Assembly (NCBI RefSeq): GCF_014192375.1
Contig: NZ_JACHXV010000003.1
Coordinates: 186,001 to 250,000 of the forward strand
Reading direction: 5' to 3'
DNA length: 64,000 bases
Source: Endobacter medicaginis
GTDB lineage: Bacteria; Pseudomonadota; Alphaproteobacteria; Acetobacterales; Acetobacteraceae
In this document: positions 35,335 through 46,185 of the stretch, in pieces
Numbering within the stretch: position 1 is the first letter of the stretch
Layout: every line of letters begins with the position of its first letter
Position numbers and translations under genes: made by a program
The notes under the pieces: generated by a model
What the model was told of the DNA's origin: nothing
Seen by the model: the letters and a program-made list of their open reading frames with translations, nothing else
The model's database searches: none

Positions 35335-36489
35335 GTGTCCCAGCCCGATCTCTCCCCGCTCGCGGTCTATCAGGCCCGTGTCGCCTCCGGCGCGCTCAGC
35401 CCCGATGACGGACAGCTCGCCGCCATCACCCGGCTCGACCGGCTCTGGCACGAGCTTGCCGCCCATGCCGTCGCCGCCCGCGCCGGCCGGCTCAGCCGCC
35501 TTCTGCGCCGCGCCCCGCCACCGCCGAAGGGCGTCTACCTGGTCGGCGAGGTCGGACGCGGCAAGTCGATGCTGATGGACCTGTTCTTCGAGCACGCCCC
35601 CGTCGCACCCCGCCAACGCCTGCATTTCCACGCCTTCATGCAGGACATGCACGCCCGCCTGCACGCCGCCAAGCGCGCGAACCCCGACCTCGCCGACCCG
35701 ATCCCCCCGCTCGCCGACCACGTCGCCGGACAGGCCCGGCTGCTGTGCTTCGACGAGTTCCAGATCAACGATATCGCCGACGCGATGCTGCTCGGCCGGC
35801 TGTTCGAGGCCCTGTTCGCCCGCGGCGTGGTGATGGTCGCCACTTCCAACACCCGCCCCGAGAATCTCTTCCAGGACCAGCCCGGCGGCGAGGCGTTCCG
35901 CCCCTTCATCGCCATCATTCGCGCCCATGCCGACACCATCACCCTCGGCGGCGCCATCGACTACCGGCGCGCCTTCGCCCGCACCGCGAAGGTCTGGCTC
36001 ACCCCCGACGACGCTCAGGCCACCGCCGCCCTCGACGCCGCCTTCGCCCGGCTGACCGGCGGTGCCGCCCCCCATCCCGACAGCCTGAGCGTCAACGGCC
36101 GCGCGCTGCCGATCCCCGCCGCCGCGGGCCGCACCGCCCGCTTCGACTTCAAGGCCCTGTGTGCCGCCAATCTCGGCCCCGGCGACTACCTCGCCATCGC
36201 GCGCGCTTACGACAGCGTGCTGATCGACCACATCCCCCCGCTCGATGCCGACAGCCACGACGTCGCGCGCCGCTTCATCACCCTGATCGACGCGCTCTAC
36301 GAGGCCAGGACCATGCTCGTCGCCTCCGCCTCCGCCGAGCCGGACCGGCTGTTCGTCGCGGGACGCGGTGCCAAGGCCTTCGAGCGCACCGCCTCCCGGC
36401 TTCAGGAAATGCAGAGCCCCGACTACCTCGAACGCGGCGTCGCCCTCCATGAAGGCCCGCACCAGCGCCAGCCGGCCAGCGCGCCATAG
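35335..36489 (+). CDS. zapE: Cell division protein ZapE (AFG1-like ATPase)
   Basis: This AAA+-like ATPase of about 384 residues has Walker A in GVYLVGEVGRGKSMLMDLF, Walker B in RLLCFDEFQINDIADAMLL and the sensor region MVATSNTRPENLF. These features and the length match ZapE/AFG1. In bacteria ZapE acts at the Z ring and is needed under stress; the mitochondrial relative Afg1 helps membrane protein quality control. GTG 35335 (VSQPDLSPLAVYQ) suits the family start better than the frame at 35296. The 3' end overlaps the convergent permease gene by 67 bp. Confidence 0.93.
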   Translation: MSQPDLSPLAVYQARVASGALSPDDGQLAAITRLDRLWHELAAHAVAARAGRLSRLLRRAPPPPKGVYLVGEVGRGKSMLMDLFFEHAPVAPRQRLHFHAFMQDMHARLHAAKRANPDLADPIPPLADHVAGQARLLCFDEFQINDIADAMLLGRLFEALFARGVVMVATSNTRPENLFQDQPGGEAFRPFIAIIRAHADTITLGGAIDYRRAFARTAKVWLTPDDAQATAALDAAFARLTGGAAPHPDSLSVNGRALPIPAAAGRTARFDFKALCAANLGPGDYLAIARAYDSVLIDHIPPLDADSHDVARRFITLIDALYEARTMLVASASAEPDRLFVAGRGAKAFERTASRLQEMQSPDYLERGVALHEGPHQRQPASAP

Positions 36490-38756
36490 ATCAGGGCGAG
36501 CACGATCATCGTCAGCGTGTAGGGGGCGATCTCGGCCAGGCTCGCCCCCGCCCCGTTGATCTCGACGAAGGCCGGTATCGCCACCGTCGACGGGATCGGC
36601 CAGGCCAGTGCGACCAGCCAGCCGGGCATGGCGAAATGCGGGATCGCCAGCCCGCCGAGAAAGAACAGCGGCACCGAGGTCCCGGCCAGGATGTAGACCG
36701 CCCGGTCATGCCGGTCGAACAGGCTGCCGACCAGCAGGCCGAGCCCCGAGACCGCGGCCGCGAACCAGCCACCGAGAAACGCAGCACCTGCGATGTTGCC
36801 GCCGCGCGGGAAATCCTGGAACCACAGCACGAAGCCCCAGTAGAACGCGTTGGTGCAGAACCCCACCACGGTCAGGGCCGTCCACAGCCCGAGGAAATGC
36901 GGCCAGCTCATCTTCCAGCCCGGTCGCCCCCGACGCCGGCGTCCCGCCCAGGCCTCGCGCCGGAACCCGGCCAGCGTCGCGGTGCCGAACAGCAGCGTCT
37001 GCTGCAGGATGATCGACATCACCCCCGGTACGGCGTAGCTGCCATAGCCGTTGGTGGTGTTGAACATCGGCAGCGTAGTGACGGCGAAGGCCTGTCCCGT
37101 CGTCCCATCCGCGCGCGGCAGCGTCATGCCCAGAACGTCCTGTGCCGTCTGCCGGATCGCCGGCGGCAGCGCGCTCGTGACCGCCCCACCGACGAACGAC
37201 GCCCGCGTCGGGTAGCCGCCATCGGTCGACAGCGCCAGGCCCGGCGCGTCGAGCCGCCCCAGCCGGCGGCTGAAATCCGGCGGAATGTCCAGCAGCGCCA
37301 TGACCCGGCCCGCCGCCAGCCAGCGCGTAGCCTCCACCGGATCGCCGCTGATCCGCGTCACCGCCACCGCCTCGGTCGCGTCCAGATGCCGGATCAGCTC
37401 GCGCGAGAAACGGTCATGCTCCTGGTCCAGCACGCCGACCGGCAGGTCGTGCGCCGTCTGCCCGACATAGGCCGACGGGTAATAGAACGCGTAGAGCGCG
37501 ACCGACAGCAGGAACAGCGAGAACAGCGGCTTCGAGCGCACCATCGACGCCACCGTATCGACATAGCTCCGCCAGAACCCGGTATCGTTGAGGGCCGCCG
37601 GCGGCACCTTCTCTTCCTTGCCGGGCTTGCGCGACCGCCACCGCAGCAGCGGGGCGGCCACCAGCAGCGGGATCACCGCGTAGCCCGCCAGCAGGGCGAA
37701 ATCGCCCAGGTTCGCTGCAAGCGGCATCCCGAGCGTCCATTGTCCGTTCTGGATGCGGATGTAGTGGCTCAGCGGTATCGCGCTGCTCACCCACTGCGCG
37801 AACAGCGGACCATGCACCAGCGGCAGCGTGGCATTCGAGAACGCGATCGACGACCCGGCATAGACGGTGGACGCCGAATACGCCGAATCCGGATCGCCGG
37901 CCGCACCCACCAGCAACGCCGCGATCGAACATGTCGCGACCATCAGCAGCGCCTCCGCCGCCACGATCTCGATCACGCTGCCGACCGGATGAAACCCCCG
38001 CACCGCCCCCAGCCAGACCGTCCACACCATCAGCCACAGCGTGAAGATCACCACCGTCGGTGCGAGGCGCGCCACCAGCAGCGCCCAGGGACTGGCCATC
38101 CCCCAGGGTTGGGGCCGCTTCTCCAGCATTTCGCGCGACACCGCTCCGATCGCCGCACAGCTCGCCAGCAGCAGCAGCACCCCCGGCACGATCAGGCTGC
38201 CGAGAAACAGCTCCAGGCTGAGCTGCGGATTGCCGACAAAACTGACCTGCACCTGCGGCGCCGCCGGCCGATGCCCCGACAGCGCCGCCCCCACCTCCTC
38301 GGGCAGCCCGAGCAGCCGCGGCGCGAACGCCTTGAGCCTGTCGCCAAGCGCCGCCGTGATCTTGCGCCCCGCCAGGCTGGCCGCCGTGTAGAAGCTCGCG
38401 TTCTCGTAGATCAGCACGGCGTCGGGCGTCCGTGCCCGCGCCCGCCGCTCGAAATCCGGCGGCAGATACACCACGGCATACAGATCCGCCCGCCGCAGCC
38501 GCGCCCAGGCCTGTTCCAGATTGCCGGAACTCATCTCGACCGACAGATCGCTGCTCGCCGCAAGCGCCCTCAGCACCGACCGGCCCAGCGCCGAATGGCT
38601 GTCATCGACCAGACCCACCGGCGTATGCCGGATGGTGCCGCCGATCAGCATCGCCCCCATCGTCACCATCGCCAGCGGCGGCAGCACCAGCATCAGCACC
38701 AGCTCCCAGGGCCGGCGAAGAATCGTGGCGACCTCGTCGCACAGGGCGCGGATCAT
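36423..38756 (-). CDS. Fused tandem ABC-2-type permease
   Basis: This 777-residue membrane protein holds two ABC-2 permease modules head to tail. Each begins with a membrane anchor and a large extracytoplasmic domain and then has about five helices. The first module runs to about residue 385 (WELVLMLVLPPLAMVTMGAML; later SLIVPGVLLLLASCAAIGAV and ALLMVATCSIAALLVGAAG). The second starts at LNDTGFWRSYVDTVASMVRSKPLFSLFLL. Such permeases export drugs or lipophilic compounds. No ATP-binding subunit is next to it; it lies 55 bp downstream of HlyD and TolC genes. The final 67 bp overlap zapE on the other strand. Confidence 0.88.
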   Translation of the reverse strand: MIRALCDEVATILRRPWELVLMLVLPPLAMVTMGAMLIGGTIRHTPVGLVDDSHSALGRSVLRALAASSDLSVEMSSGNLEQAWARLRRADLYAVVYLPPDFERRARARTPDAVLIYENASFYTAASLAGRKITAALGDRLKAFAPRLLGLPEEVGAALSGHRPAAPQVQVSFVGNPQLSLELFLGSLIVPGVLLLLASCAAIGAVSREMLEKRPQPWGMASPWALLVARLAPTVVIFTLWLMVWTVWLGAVRGFHPVGSVIEIVAAEALLMVATCSIAALLVGAAGDPDSAYSASTVYAGSSIAFSNATLPLVHGPLFAQWVSSAIPLSHYIRIQNGQWTLGMPLAANLGDFALLAGYAVIPLLVAAPLLRWRSRKPGKEEKVPPAALNDTGFWRSYVDTVASMVRSKPLFSLFLLSVALYAFYYPSAYVGQTAHDLPVGVLDQEHDRFSRELIRHLDATEAVAVTRISGDPVEATRWLAAGRVMALLDIPPDFSRRLGRLDAPGLALSTDGGYPTRASFVGGAVTSALPPAIRQTAQDVLGMTLPRADGTTGQAFAVTTLPMFNTTNGYGSYAVPGVMSIILQQTLLFGTATLAGFRREAWAGRRRRGRPGWKMSWPHFLGLWTALTVVGFCTNAFYWGFVLWFQDFPRGGNIAGAAFLGGWFAAAVSGLGLLVGSLFDRHDRAVYILAGTSVPLFFLGGLAIPHFAMPGWLVALAWPIPSTVAIPAFVEINGAGASLAEIAPYTLTMIVLALIYGALAGWRWCGPSWRATPRSR

Positions 38757-38811
38757 GCGGGTGCGCCGCCCCCTGCCGAGGTCCGGGGCAGGACCCCGCG
38801 CGACATCACGC

Positions 38812-39849
38812 TCACTGCGGCCAGTCGAACAGCACGCTCATGCCGGGTCGCAGACGGGGAATGTCGCCGACCGGGCGGGCGCGAACCTCGAAGGAGCGGA
38901 CATCGTAGCCGCGTGACTGCCGGGTGGTGCGCTCGGTGGCGAAATCGCCCTGCGGGCGGATGAAGCTGACGCGGAAATCGGCGGCGCGATCGTCCAGCGC
39001 CGGAATGTGCCCGTGCAGGACGTGGCCCATGGCGATGCCGCCATACTGGTCCTCGCGCAGATTCATCGTCACCCACAGATCGTGCAGGTCGATCAGCGAG
39101 AACAGCGGGGCGGCGGGGATCACCACCTCTCCGGGATTGGCGAAGCGCTGCGAGATCTCGCCGTCGATCGGCGCGACCAGGGTGAGATCGGCCAGCAGCG
39201 CGTCGGACACGCCCAGGCCGCCCTGCGCGACCTGCACCTGGCCGGCGGCGGCGACCTTGTCCTCGGGGCGGCTGCCGGCGAGGGCCTTGAGATATTGCTG
39301 GTGGGCGGCCTCGGCATTGGCGGCCGACGAGGCGCGGGCGGCGACGGCCTCGTCGCGGCGCTGCCGCGCGATCACCCCTTCGGCGAACAGCGCCTCCGCG
39401 CGGCGGGCGGAGACGGCGGCAAGATCGGCCTGCGCGAGGGCGCTGTGCCACAGCGAGGCGATCGAGGCGATGGTCTCCGGCCTGTCGCCGTTGTCGGCGC
39501 GGGCCTGCGCGGCACTGGCCGAGACCAGCGCGCCGCTGGCCTGATGGTTGGACGCGACGAGTTCGGGGCTTTCGAGGATCGCGACCGCCTGTCCGGCGCG
39601 CACCGCATCGCCCTCATGGGCGAGAAGGGTCTTCACCCTGGCCGGCACCTTCGACGAGATCGAGATCGTGTCGGTATCGATCATCCCCTGCACCTGCTGC
39701 GGTGGCGGGCGCGAGGCGAGATACAGCCCGATCGCGACGAGGATCAGCACCACCACCAGCACGACCGCGACGATGATCGCGCCGCGCCGCGGTGGCGGGC
39801 GACCGCCATCGGGCTCGTGTTCGCCTTCCGGCTTCGTCTCGTCCGTCAT
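38812..39849 (-). CDS. HlyD-family periplasmic adaptor (membrane fusion protein)
   Basis: This 345-residue protein has a single N-terminal transmembrane helix (GAIIVAVVLVVVLILVAIGLYL). The biotinyl-lipoyl-like domain is split around a long Ala-rich coiled-coil hairpin (about residues 100-190), followed by LVAPIDGEISQRFANPGEVVIPAAPLFSLIDLHDLWVTMNLRED. It bridges the inner-membrane permease and the outer-membrane TolC channel. Its ATG overlaps the TolC gene stop by 4 nt; the fused permease follows after 55 bp. Confidence 0.92.
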   Translation of the reverse strand: MTDETKPEGEHEPDGGRPPPRRGAIIVAVVLVVVLILVAIGLYLASRPPPQQVQGMIDTDTISISSKVPARVKTLLAHEGDAVRAGQAVAILESPELVASNHQASGALVSASAAQARADNGDRPETIASIASLWHSALAQADLAAVSARRAEALFAEGVIARQRRDEAVAARASSAANAEAAHQQYLKALAGSRPEDKVAAAGQVQVAQGGLGVSDALLADLTLVAPIDGEISQRFANPGEVVIPAAPLFSLIDLHDLWVTMNLREDQYGGIAMGHVLHGHIPALDDRAADFRVSFIRPQGDFATERTTRQSRGYDVRSFEVRARPVGDIPRLRPGMSVLFDWPQ

Positions 39850-41381
39850 GGGGTCTCGTCGTCGTCGGTGGGGGCGTCGAGCGCATCGGCGCGGGTGCGC
39901 AAGCTCTCGAAGCGCTCGGCCTGGCCGGAGGTGGTCAGCAGCGCGATCAGCGCGAGATCGTACTCATAGGCGGTGGCGGCACGCTGCACGAGCGCGTCGC
40001 CGAGCAGGTTCTGCGCGTCGATCACCGAAGCCGTGGTGCCTTCGCCCTCGCGGAACGCGGCTTCCTGGGTGCGCAGGTTCTCGCGCGCCGCGGTCAGCGA
40101 CGAGGCTTCGGACAGATATTCGCGCCGTGTGGTGTCGGTCAGTGTCCAGGCGCGCTCGACGGTGAGCTTCACGTCGCGTTCGGCCTGGTCGCGGGCGGCG
40201 GCACTCTGCGCCTCGCGGGCATGGGCGGCGCGCATCTCCGCGGCACGGTCGGTGCCCGACAGCAGCGTCATGTGCACGCCGACGCCGACCGCCCAGTCCG
40301 GCAGCGTCGGAACCTCGTCGTGCCGGGCGAGATTGTAGGTGCCGAAGGCGTAGATCTTGGGCAGGTACTGGGCGCGGACGAGTTTCGTGGCCGAGCCGGC
40401 CGCGTCCTGCGCGCCGGAGGCGGCGCGGATCTGCGGGTTGGCGGCCGAGGCGAGCACGAAGCCGTCCTCGGGCCCGACCGGGGCCTGGTTGACGAACAGC
40501 GGTGTCGCGGTGCGCACCGCGCCGCTCTGCAGCTGGCTGGCGAGCGAGAGCTGCGCGGTGCGGTAGTCGCCCTCGGCGCGCAGCACGGCGCGCTCGGCCG
40601 CATCCCGCGCCACCTGCACCTCCAGCCGCCGTGCCCGGGGCAAGACGCCGTGCGCTTCCAGCAGGGTGGCGTCGCGCAGGTGCCGGTCCATGCCGGCCAG
40701 CGTGTCGCGGCGGGTGGCGAGCACCTGCGCGGCCAGCGCCTGGCCGAAATAGGCCTGCACCAGGCTGACGCGGTCGGCGTCGGTGGCGATCCCCTCGGCG
40801 GCGGTGGCCTCGCGCAGCTTCGCCGCCGCCGCCCCCTGCGCGGCGCTGATCGCGCCCCCCATGTAGATCGGCAGCACCGCGCTCACGGTGGGGCGGAAAT
40901 TGTTCTGCCGGAAGCTGCCCGACAGCGAATCCGGGATCGGGGCGACGATTCCGGGCAGCAGCGACGAGACCTGCGCGGCGACCTGGTCGGCGACGCTCCC
41001 GGCCGCCTCGCCATACTGGTCGCGCACCTGCCCGGCGGCCTGGGTCAGCGCCGAATTGACGTTGTTCTGCACCCCCTGCTTGACGCCGTTGAGCGGCACG
41101 GTGATGGTCTTCTGGTAGCGCAGCTCCTGCACGTCGAGGCTGACCTGCGGGCGATGCAGGGTGGACACCGCATCGCGATCCGCCTTGGCCGCCGCCACCC
41201 CGGCGGCCGCGCCCCGCTGCCGGGCCGAGGCCTGTGACTGGAGCGTGGCGGCCTGCTCGAAGCTGAGCGCCGGGGGCGGGGTTTCGGCCGTCTGCGCCTG
41301 TGCGGCGATTGACAGCAGGCCCGGCAGGCACGCGGCGAGCAGCAATCGCCCCGATCGGCGGCAAGGCGGCTGACAGATCAT
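39846..41381 (-). CDS. TolC-family outer-membrane efflux protein
   Basis: This 511-residue protein has a signal peptide (LLLAACLPGLLSIAAQAQ). Two outer-membrane efflux repeats of helical coiled-coil pairs follow: AEGIATDADRVSLVQAYFGQALAAQVLATRRDTLAGM, and later VERAWTLTDTTRREYLSEASSLTAARENLRTQEAAFREG. The first lies after an insertion relative to classic TolC (VPLNGVKQGVQNNVNSALTQAAGQVRDQYG). It would trimerise into the outer-membrane exit duct for the HlyD/permease genes downstream. It is the first gene of that operon and diverges from sucA. Confidence 0.92.
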   Translation of the reverse strand: MICQPPCRRSGRLLLAACLPGLLSIAAQAQTAETPPPALSFEQAATLQSQASARQRGAAAGVAAAKADRDAVSTLHRPQVSLDVQELRYQKTITVPLNGVKQGVQNNVNSALTQAAGQVRDQYGEAAGSVADQVAAQVSSLLPGIVAPIPDSLSGSFRQNNFRPTVSAVLPIYMGGAISAAQGAAAAKLREATAAEGIATDADRVSLVQAYFGQALAAQVLATRRDTLAGMDRHLRDATLLEAHGVLPRARRLEVQVARDAAERAVLRAEGDYRTAQLSLASQLQSGAVRTATPLFVNQAPVGPEDGFVLASAANPQIRAASGAQDAAGSATKLVRAQYLPKIYAFGTYNLARHDEVPTLPDWAVGVGVHMTLLSGTDRAAEMRAAHAREAQSAAARDQAERDVKLTVERAWTLTDTTRREYLSEASSLTAARENLRTQEAAFREGEGTTASVIDAQNLLGDALVQRAATAYEYDLALIALLTTSGQAERFESLRTRADALDAPTDDDETP

Positions 41382-41838
41382 TTCGCCGCGTAGATGCCGG
41401 ATAATCCGCCGACCCGTCCAGTCTCTCGCGGACGGAAACTCCCGTCTCTGTTACATGGCCGACACAGCCGAGGACTGGACAGGCAGCGCCCCGCGCGCTG
41501 GTGATACTGGCGATGCGGCGCACGCGGACGCGCGGTCGGCCCGGTCGGAGAGACGCGCGCACGTCGCCACGCCTGGGTGCCGTTCGGGTCCATGTCAGCG
41601 CTCCCCGGGCACGATTGCCTGCAAAATGAGCATGCCCTGCGAAAAATGAACATTTCGTCAAGGTGTTCATGCGTAATCAGCATGGCTGATAGGGATTTGC
41701 CGCGTTGGCAAGCAGTCGGTCGGAAGCGTATCTCTGTATGGTTAGGTCAGTTGACCGCTGACAGAGACCAGCGGTTGCGCGTCGTGCGCAACGCGGAACG
41801 GTCCAGGGCGGGGCTGCGAGGGGTTACTGGAGGCCGAA
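41382..41838. promoter_or_regulatory. 457-bp divergent region between the tolC-like gene and sucA
   Basis: No convincing gene is present. The region should hold the promoters of the efflux operon (leftward) and of sucA-sucB-lpd (rightward). Around 41630-41700 it becomes clearly AT-richer, with the inverted repeat ATGAACA-N11-TGTTCAT at 41646-41670, about 170 bp before sucA. A short plus-strand frame at 41455-41649 has Arg-rich shadow composition and is not called. Confidence 0.55.
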
Positions 41839-44733
41839 ATGGCAGGCGTCGACGTTCTGGCGGGGGCCCTGAGCGGGGCGAATGCGGCATATGTCGCCGA
41901 TCTCTATGCGCGCTGGGCGGCCGATCCCGGCAGCGTGGACGCGAGCTTTATCCCGCTGTTCGAGGCGCTCGACGACGAGGGCCGCGCGGCGATCGCCGAT
42001 GTGGCGGGTGCGTCCTGGGGCAGTCATGCCTCGCTAATCGGCTCCGACCCGGCGCCGGCGGTATCGCCCGTCTCCGGCGCCGCGCAGCCGGGCGGGGTGC
42101 CGGGCGGCGTATCGCTCGCCGTCGCCCATGCTGCCGCCGATGACAGCCTGCGCGCGCTGGCCATGGTGCGCGCCTATCGCGTGCGCGGCCATCTCGAGGC
42201 CCGCCTCGACCCGCTCGGCCTGCAGGTGCCCAAGCCCCACCCCGAGCTCGACCCGGCCAGCTACGGCTTCGGCCCCGCCGACTGCGACCGCCCGGTCTAT
42301 ATCGGCCGCGCGCTCGCCGACCTGCTCGAGCGCGACACCGCCACCATCAACGAGATCGTCGCCGCCCTGCGCGAGACCTATTGCGGCCCGGTCGGCATCG
42401 AGTTCACCCACATCCAGGACCCCGAGCAGAAGGACTGGCTGCAGGCCCGCGTCGAGGGCGCGCCGTGGCGCAACTGGGCGACGCGCGACGAGAAGCGCAC
42501 CATCCTGTCGCAGCTCACCGAGGCGGAAGGCTTCGAGGCGTTCTGCCAGAAGCGCTATGTCGGCACCAAGCGCTTCGGCCTGGAGGGCGGCGAGGTCACC
42601 ATCCCCGCGCTGCACGCCATCATCGCTCGCGCGGCCGGGGCCGGCGTGCGCGAGGTGGCGATCGGCATGCCGCATCGCGGCCGGCTCAACACGCTGGTCA
42701 ACGTGGTGCGCAAGCCCTACACCGCGATCTTCTCCGAGTTCGGCGGTGCGAGCTTCAAGCCCGACGACGTGCAGGGCTCGGGCGACGTGAAATACCATCT
42801 CGGCACCTCGACCGATGTCGAGCTGGCCGGCCACAGCGTGCATATCTCGCTGCAGCCCAACCCCTCGCATCTCGAGGCCGTCGACCCGGTGGTGGTCGGC
42901 AAGGTGCGCGCGCGTCAGGACATGACCGACGACAGCGCCACCCGCCGCGCGGTGATGGGCATCCTGATGCATGGCGACGCCGCCTTCGCCGGCCAGGGGC
43001 TGGTCTACGAGGTGCTGGCGATGAGCCAGCTCATCGGCTACCGCACCGGCGGGACCATCCATGTGGTGGTCAACAACCAGATCGGCTTCACCACCGTCTC
43101 CGCCCATGCCTATTCGGGCCTGTACTGCACCGATGTGGCCAAGTCGGTGCAGGCGCCGATCCTGCACGTCAACGGCGACGAGCCGGAGGCCGTGGTCTAC
43201 TGCGCGCAGCTCGCCGCCGACTACCGCCAGCGCTTCGGCGCCGACGTGGTGCTCGACATCGTCTGCTACCGCCGCCACGGCCACAACGAGAGCGACGAGC
43301 CGGCCTTCACCCAGCCCACCATGTACAAGGCGATCCGCGCGCGTCCCACCACCCGCACGCTCTATGCCGAGCGTCTGGCCCGCGAGGGCGTGGTCAGCGA
43401 GGCGCAGGCGAAGGAGGGCTGGGACGGTTTCCAGTCGCAGCTCGGCGAGGCGTTCGACGCCGCGAAATCCTATCGCCCCAACAAGGCCGACTGGCTGGAA
43501 GGCCGCTGGTCCGGCCTGCGCGCCGCCACCGACTGCGACGACGCGCCCGTCACCTCGGTCGCGCTCGACACGCTGCGCCATGTCGGCACCGCACTGGCCA
43601 CCGTGCCGAAGAACTTCGCCATCAACCCCAAGATCGCCCGCCAGCTCGAGGCCAAGGCCGAGATGTTCGAGTCCGGCCAGGGCATCGACTGGGCGACCGG
43701 CGAGGCGCTCGCCTTCGGCACGCTGCTGATCGAGGGTCACCGCGTGCGCCTCTCCGGCGAGGACGTCCAGCGCGGCACCTTCAGCCACCGCCACGCGGTG
43801 CTGATCGACCAGTCCAACCAGAACGAATACGTCCCGCTCAACAACATCGACGACCGGCAGGCCCGCATCGAGGTCTACAACTCGCTGCTGTCGGAATTCG
43901 GCGTGCTCGGCTTCGAATACGGCTATTCGCTGGCCGATCCGCAGTCGCTGGTGCTGTGGGAGGGCCAGTTCGGCGACTTCGCCAACGGTGCCCAGGTCAT
44001 CATCGACCAGTTCATCGCCTCGGGCGAGACCAAGTGGCTGCGCATGTCCGGCCTCGTGCTGCTGCTGCCGCACGGCTACGAGGGGCAGGGGCCTGAGCAC
44101 TCCTCGGCGCGCCTGGAGCGCTTCCTGCAGCTCTGCGCCGAGAACAACATGGTGGTCGCGAACTTCACCACGCCCGCGAACTACTTCCACGCCCTGCGCC
44201 GCCAGCTCAAGCGCGAGTACCGCAAGCCGCTGGTCATCATGACGCCGAAATCGCTGCTGCGACACAAGCTCGCGGTCAGCTCCCTCGACGAGATGGGGCC
44301 GGGCAGCTTCTTCCAGCCGGTGATCGGCGAGATCGACGCCATCGCCGAGGCCGAGCGCGTCCGTCGCGTGGTGATCTGCTCGGGCAAGGTCTATTACGAC
44401 CTGCTCGCCGCCCGCCGCGACAAGGGGATCGACGACGTGGCGATCCTTCGCCTCGAGCAGATTTATCCCTTCGATGCAGGTGCGCTCGGCGCCGCTTTGC
44501 GCTCCTATGTCAACGCCGAGATCGTCTGGTGTCAGGAAGAGCCCGAGAACATGGGTGCATGGAGCTTCGTCGACCGCCGCATCGAGGCGGTGCTGGGCGC
44601 GATCGGCCACGGCCACGCCCGCCCGGTCTATGCCGGTCGCAAGGCGGCGGCGAGCCCGGCGACGGGTCTTGCCAAGACGCATGCCGCCGAGCAGACAGCA
44701 TTGGTGGCCGAAGCCTTGGGGCTGGTCTCCTGA
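41839..44733 (+). CDS. sucA: 2-oxoglutarate dehydrogenase E1 component
   Basis: SucA is the thiamine-diphosphate enzyme that decarboxylates 2-oxoglutarate and passes the succinyl group to SucB's lipoyl arm. The 964-residue protein has the E1 N-terminal tail ([28 protein letters not shown]), [40 protein letters not shown] for ThDP/Mg binding, [16 protein letters not shown] and the C-terminal transketolase part ([22 protein letters not shown]). GGAGG lies 6 nt before the ATG. sucB starts 20 bp after its stop. No sdh, sucC or sucD genes accompany it in the window. Confidence 0.97.
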   Translation: MAGVDVLAGALSGANAAYVADLYARWAADPGSVDASFIPLFEALDDEGRAAIADVAGASWGSHASLIGSDPAPAVSPVSGAAQPGGVPGGVSLAVAHAAADDSLRALAMVRAYRVRGHLEARLDPLGLQVPKPHPELDPASYGFGPADCDRPVYIGRALADLLERDTATINEIVAALRETYCGPVGIEFTHIQDPEQKDWLQARVEGAPWRNWATRDEKRTILSQLTEAEGFEAFCQKRYVGTKRFGLEGGEVTIPALHAIIARAAGAGVREVAIGMPHRGRLNTLVNVVRKPYTAIFSEFGGASFKPDDVQGSGDVKYHLGTSTDVELAGHSVHISLQPNPSHLEAVDPVVVGKVRARQDMTDDSATRRAVMGILMHGDAAFAGQGLVYEVLAMSQLIGYRTGGTIHVVVNNQIGFTTVSAHAYSGLYCTDVAKSVQAPILHVNGDEPEAVVYCAQLAADYRQRFGADVVLDIVCYRRHGHNESDEPAFTQPTMYKAIRARPTTRTLYAERLAREGVVSEAQAKEGWDGFQSQLGEAFDAAKSYRPNKADWLEGRWSGLRAATDCDDAPVTSVALDTLRHVGTALATVPKNFAINPKIARQLEAKAEMFESGQGIDWATGEALAFGTLLIEGHRVRLSGEDVQRGTFSHRHAVLIDQSNQNEYVPLNNIDDRQARIEVYNSLLSEFGVLGFEYGYSLADPQSLVLWEGQFGDFANGAQVIIDQFIASGETKWLRMSGLVLLLPHGYEGQGPEHSSARLERFLQLCAENNMVVANFTTPANYFHALRRQLKREYRKPLVIMTPKSLLRHKLAVSSLDEMGPGSFFQPVIGEIDAIAEAERVRRVVICSGKVYYDLLAARRDKGIDDVAILRLEQIYPFDAGALGAALRSYVNAEIVWCQEEPENMGAWSFVDRRIEAVLGAIGHGHARPVYAGRKAAASPATGLAKTHAAEQTALVAEALGLVS

Positions 44734-44753
44734 AAGGGCCGGGGGAAACGAAG

Positions 44754-46178
44754 ATGTCTGCCGAAATCAAGGTGCCCACGCTGGGCGAATCCGTCACCTC
44801 CGCCACCATCGCCCGCTGGCTGAAACAGCCCGGTGAGTCGGTCTCGGTGGACGAGCCGGTCGTCGAGCTGGAAACCGACAAGGCCTCGGTCGAGGTCGCC
44901 GCCCCGTCGGCCGGCGTGCTCGGCGACCACGCCGCCTCCGAGGGCGACGACGTCGCCGTCGGCGCGCTGCTCGCCACCGTCGAGGAAGGCGCGGGCGAGG
45001 AAGGCGGGGGCAAGCCGGCCCCCAAGCCCCAGGCAAAGTCCGCGGCAAAACCCGCCCCGAAACCCGCCCCGAAAGCGGAGGCGAAGGCGGAGACCCCCGG
45101 CACCGACCTACCGGTGACCGAAACCCCCGTCACCGGCTCCGGCGCCCCCGCCCCGGTCACCCCTGCGCGCGAGGCGGCCAAGCCCGCCCCCGGCATCAAC
45201 GCGCCGCCGCGCGCCTCCGGCCCGGTCTCGCGCCCGGCGACCCCGCCCGCCGACCAGGCCCGCGACGGCGGTGCCTCGCCCAGCTCGCTCGGCTCGCCGC
45301 CGGCCTTCCCGTCGGCCGCCAAGCTGATGCGCGAGAACGATGTCGGCGCGGATGCGATCGGCGCCGGTTCCGGCAAGGGCGGCCGTGTGACCAAGGGCGA
45401 CGTGCTCTCGTTCCTCGGCCAGGGGACGGCCCCCCGCCCGGCCGCCGCGTCCGCGCCGAAGACCCCCCGCGCCGACGACCCGCGCGACGAGCGCGTCAAG
45501 ATGACCCGCCTGCGCTCGACCATCGCCGCGCGGCTGAAGGAGGCGCAGGCCACCGCCGCGATCCTGACCACCTTCAACGAGGTGGACATGAGTGCCGCGC
45601 AGGCGCTGCGGGCCGAGTTCCGCGAGCGCTTCGAGAAGCGCCACGGCGTGAAGCTCGGCTACATGTCGATCTTCGCCCGCGCGGTGATCGCCGCCCTGCG
45701 CGAGTTCCCCGCGCTCAACGCCGAGCTCGACGGCGACGAGATCGTCTATCGCTCCTACGTCAATCTCGGCATCGCCGTCGGCGCCGAGCAGGGCCTGGTG
45801 GTCCCCGTGCTGCGCGACGCGCAGGATCTGGGCTTCGCCGACATCGAGAAGCGCGTCGCCGAACTGGGCCGCCGCGCGCGTGACGGCAAGCTCGGCCTCG
45901 ACGACCTCACCGGCGGGACGTTCTCGATCACCAATGGCGGCATCTTCGGCTCGCTGATGAGCACGCCGATCCTCAACGCCCCGCAATCGGGCATTCTCGG
46001 CATGCACAAGATCGTCGACCGCCCGGTCGCGATCGACGGCCGCGTCGAGATCCGCCCGATGATGTATCTCGCACTGTCCTACGACCATCGCATCGTCGAT
46101 GGCCGCGGTGCCGTCGGCTTCCTGGTCCGTGTCAAGGAACTGGTCGAGGATCCGCGCGGACTGCTGCTGGACCTGTAG
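44754..46178 (+). CDS. sucB: Dihydrolipoyllysine-residue succinyltransferase (2-OGDH E2)
   Basis: This 474-residue E2 forms the core of the 2-oxoglutarate dehydrogenase complex. The N-terminal lipoyl domain (residues 1-77) has its lipoylated Lys43 in [11 protein letters not shown] long Ala/Pro/Lys linker, a peripheral-subunit-binding domain ([33 protein letters not shown]) and the catalytic domain follow, ending with [20 protein letters not shown] (the catalytic His) and DPRGLLLDL. The linker is unusually rich in Ala/Pro and includes a second Gly/Ala/Pro stretch. A series of hairpins separates it from lpd. Confidence 0.97.
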   Translation: MSAEIKVPTLGESVTSATIARWLKQPGESVSVDEPVVELETDKASVEVAAPSAGVLGDHAASEGDDVAVGALLATVEEGAGEEGGGKPAPKPQAKSAAKPAPKPAPKAEAKAETPGTDLPVTETPVTGSGAPAPVTPAREAAKPAPGINAPPRASGPVSRPATPPADQARDGGASPSSLGSPPAFPSAAKLMRENDVGADAIGAGSGKGGRVTKGDVLSFLGQGTAPRPAAASAPKTPRADDPRDERVKMTRLRSTIAARLKEAQATAAILTTFNEVDMSAAQALRAEFRERFEKRHGVKLGYMSIFARAVIAALREFPALNAELDGDEIVYRSYVNLGIAVGAEQGLVVPVLRDAQDLGFADIEKRVAELGRRARDGKLGLDDLTGGTFSITNGGIFGSLMSTPILNAPQSGILGMHKIVDRPVAIDGRVEIRPMMYLALSYDHRIVDGRGAVGFLVRVKELVEDPRGLLLDL

Positions 46179-46185
46179 GAAGGAT

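Noticed and set aside
41455-41649. Small plus-strand frame in the tolC-sucA divergent region
   Set aside because: Arg/Ala-rich shadow composition, no ribosome-binding site, no hydrophobic or domain features.
42034-44682. An 882-codon minus-strand frame opposite sucA
   Set aside because: Shadow reading; sucA on the plus strand is unambiguous.
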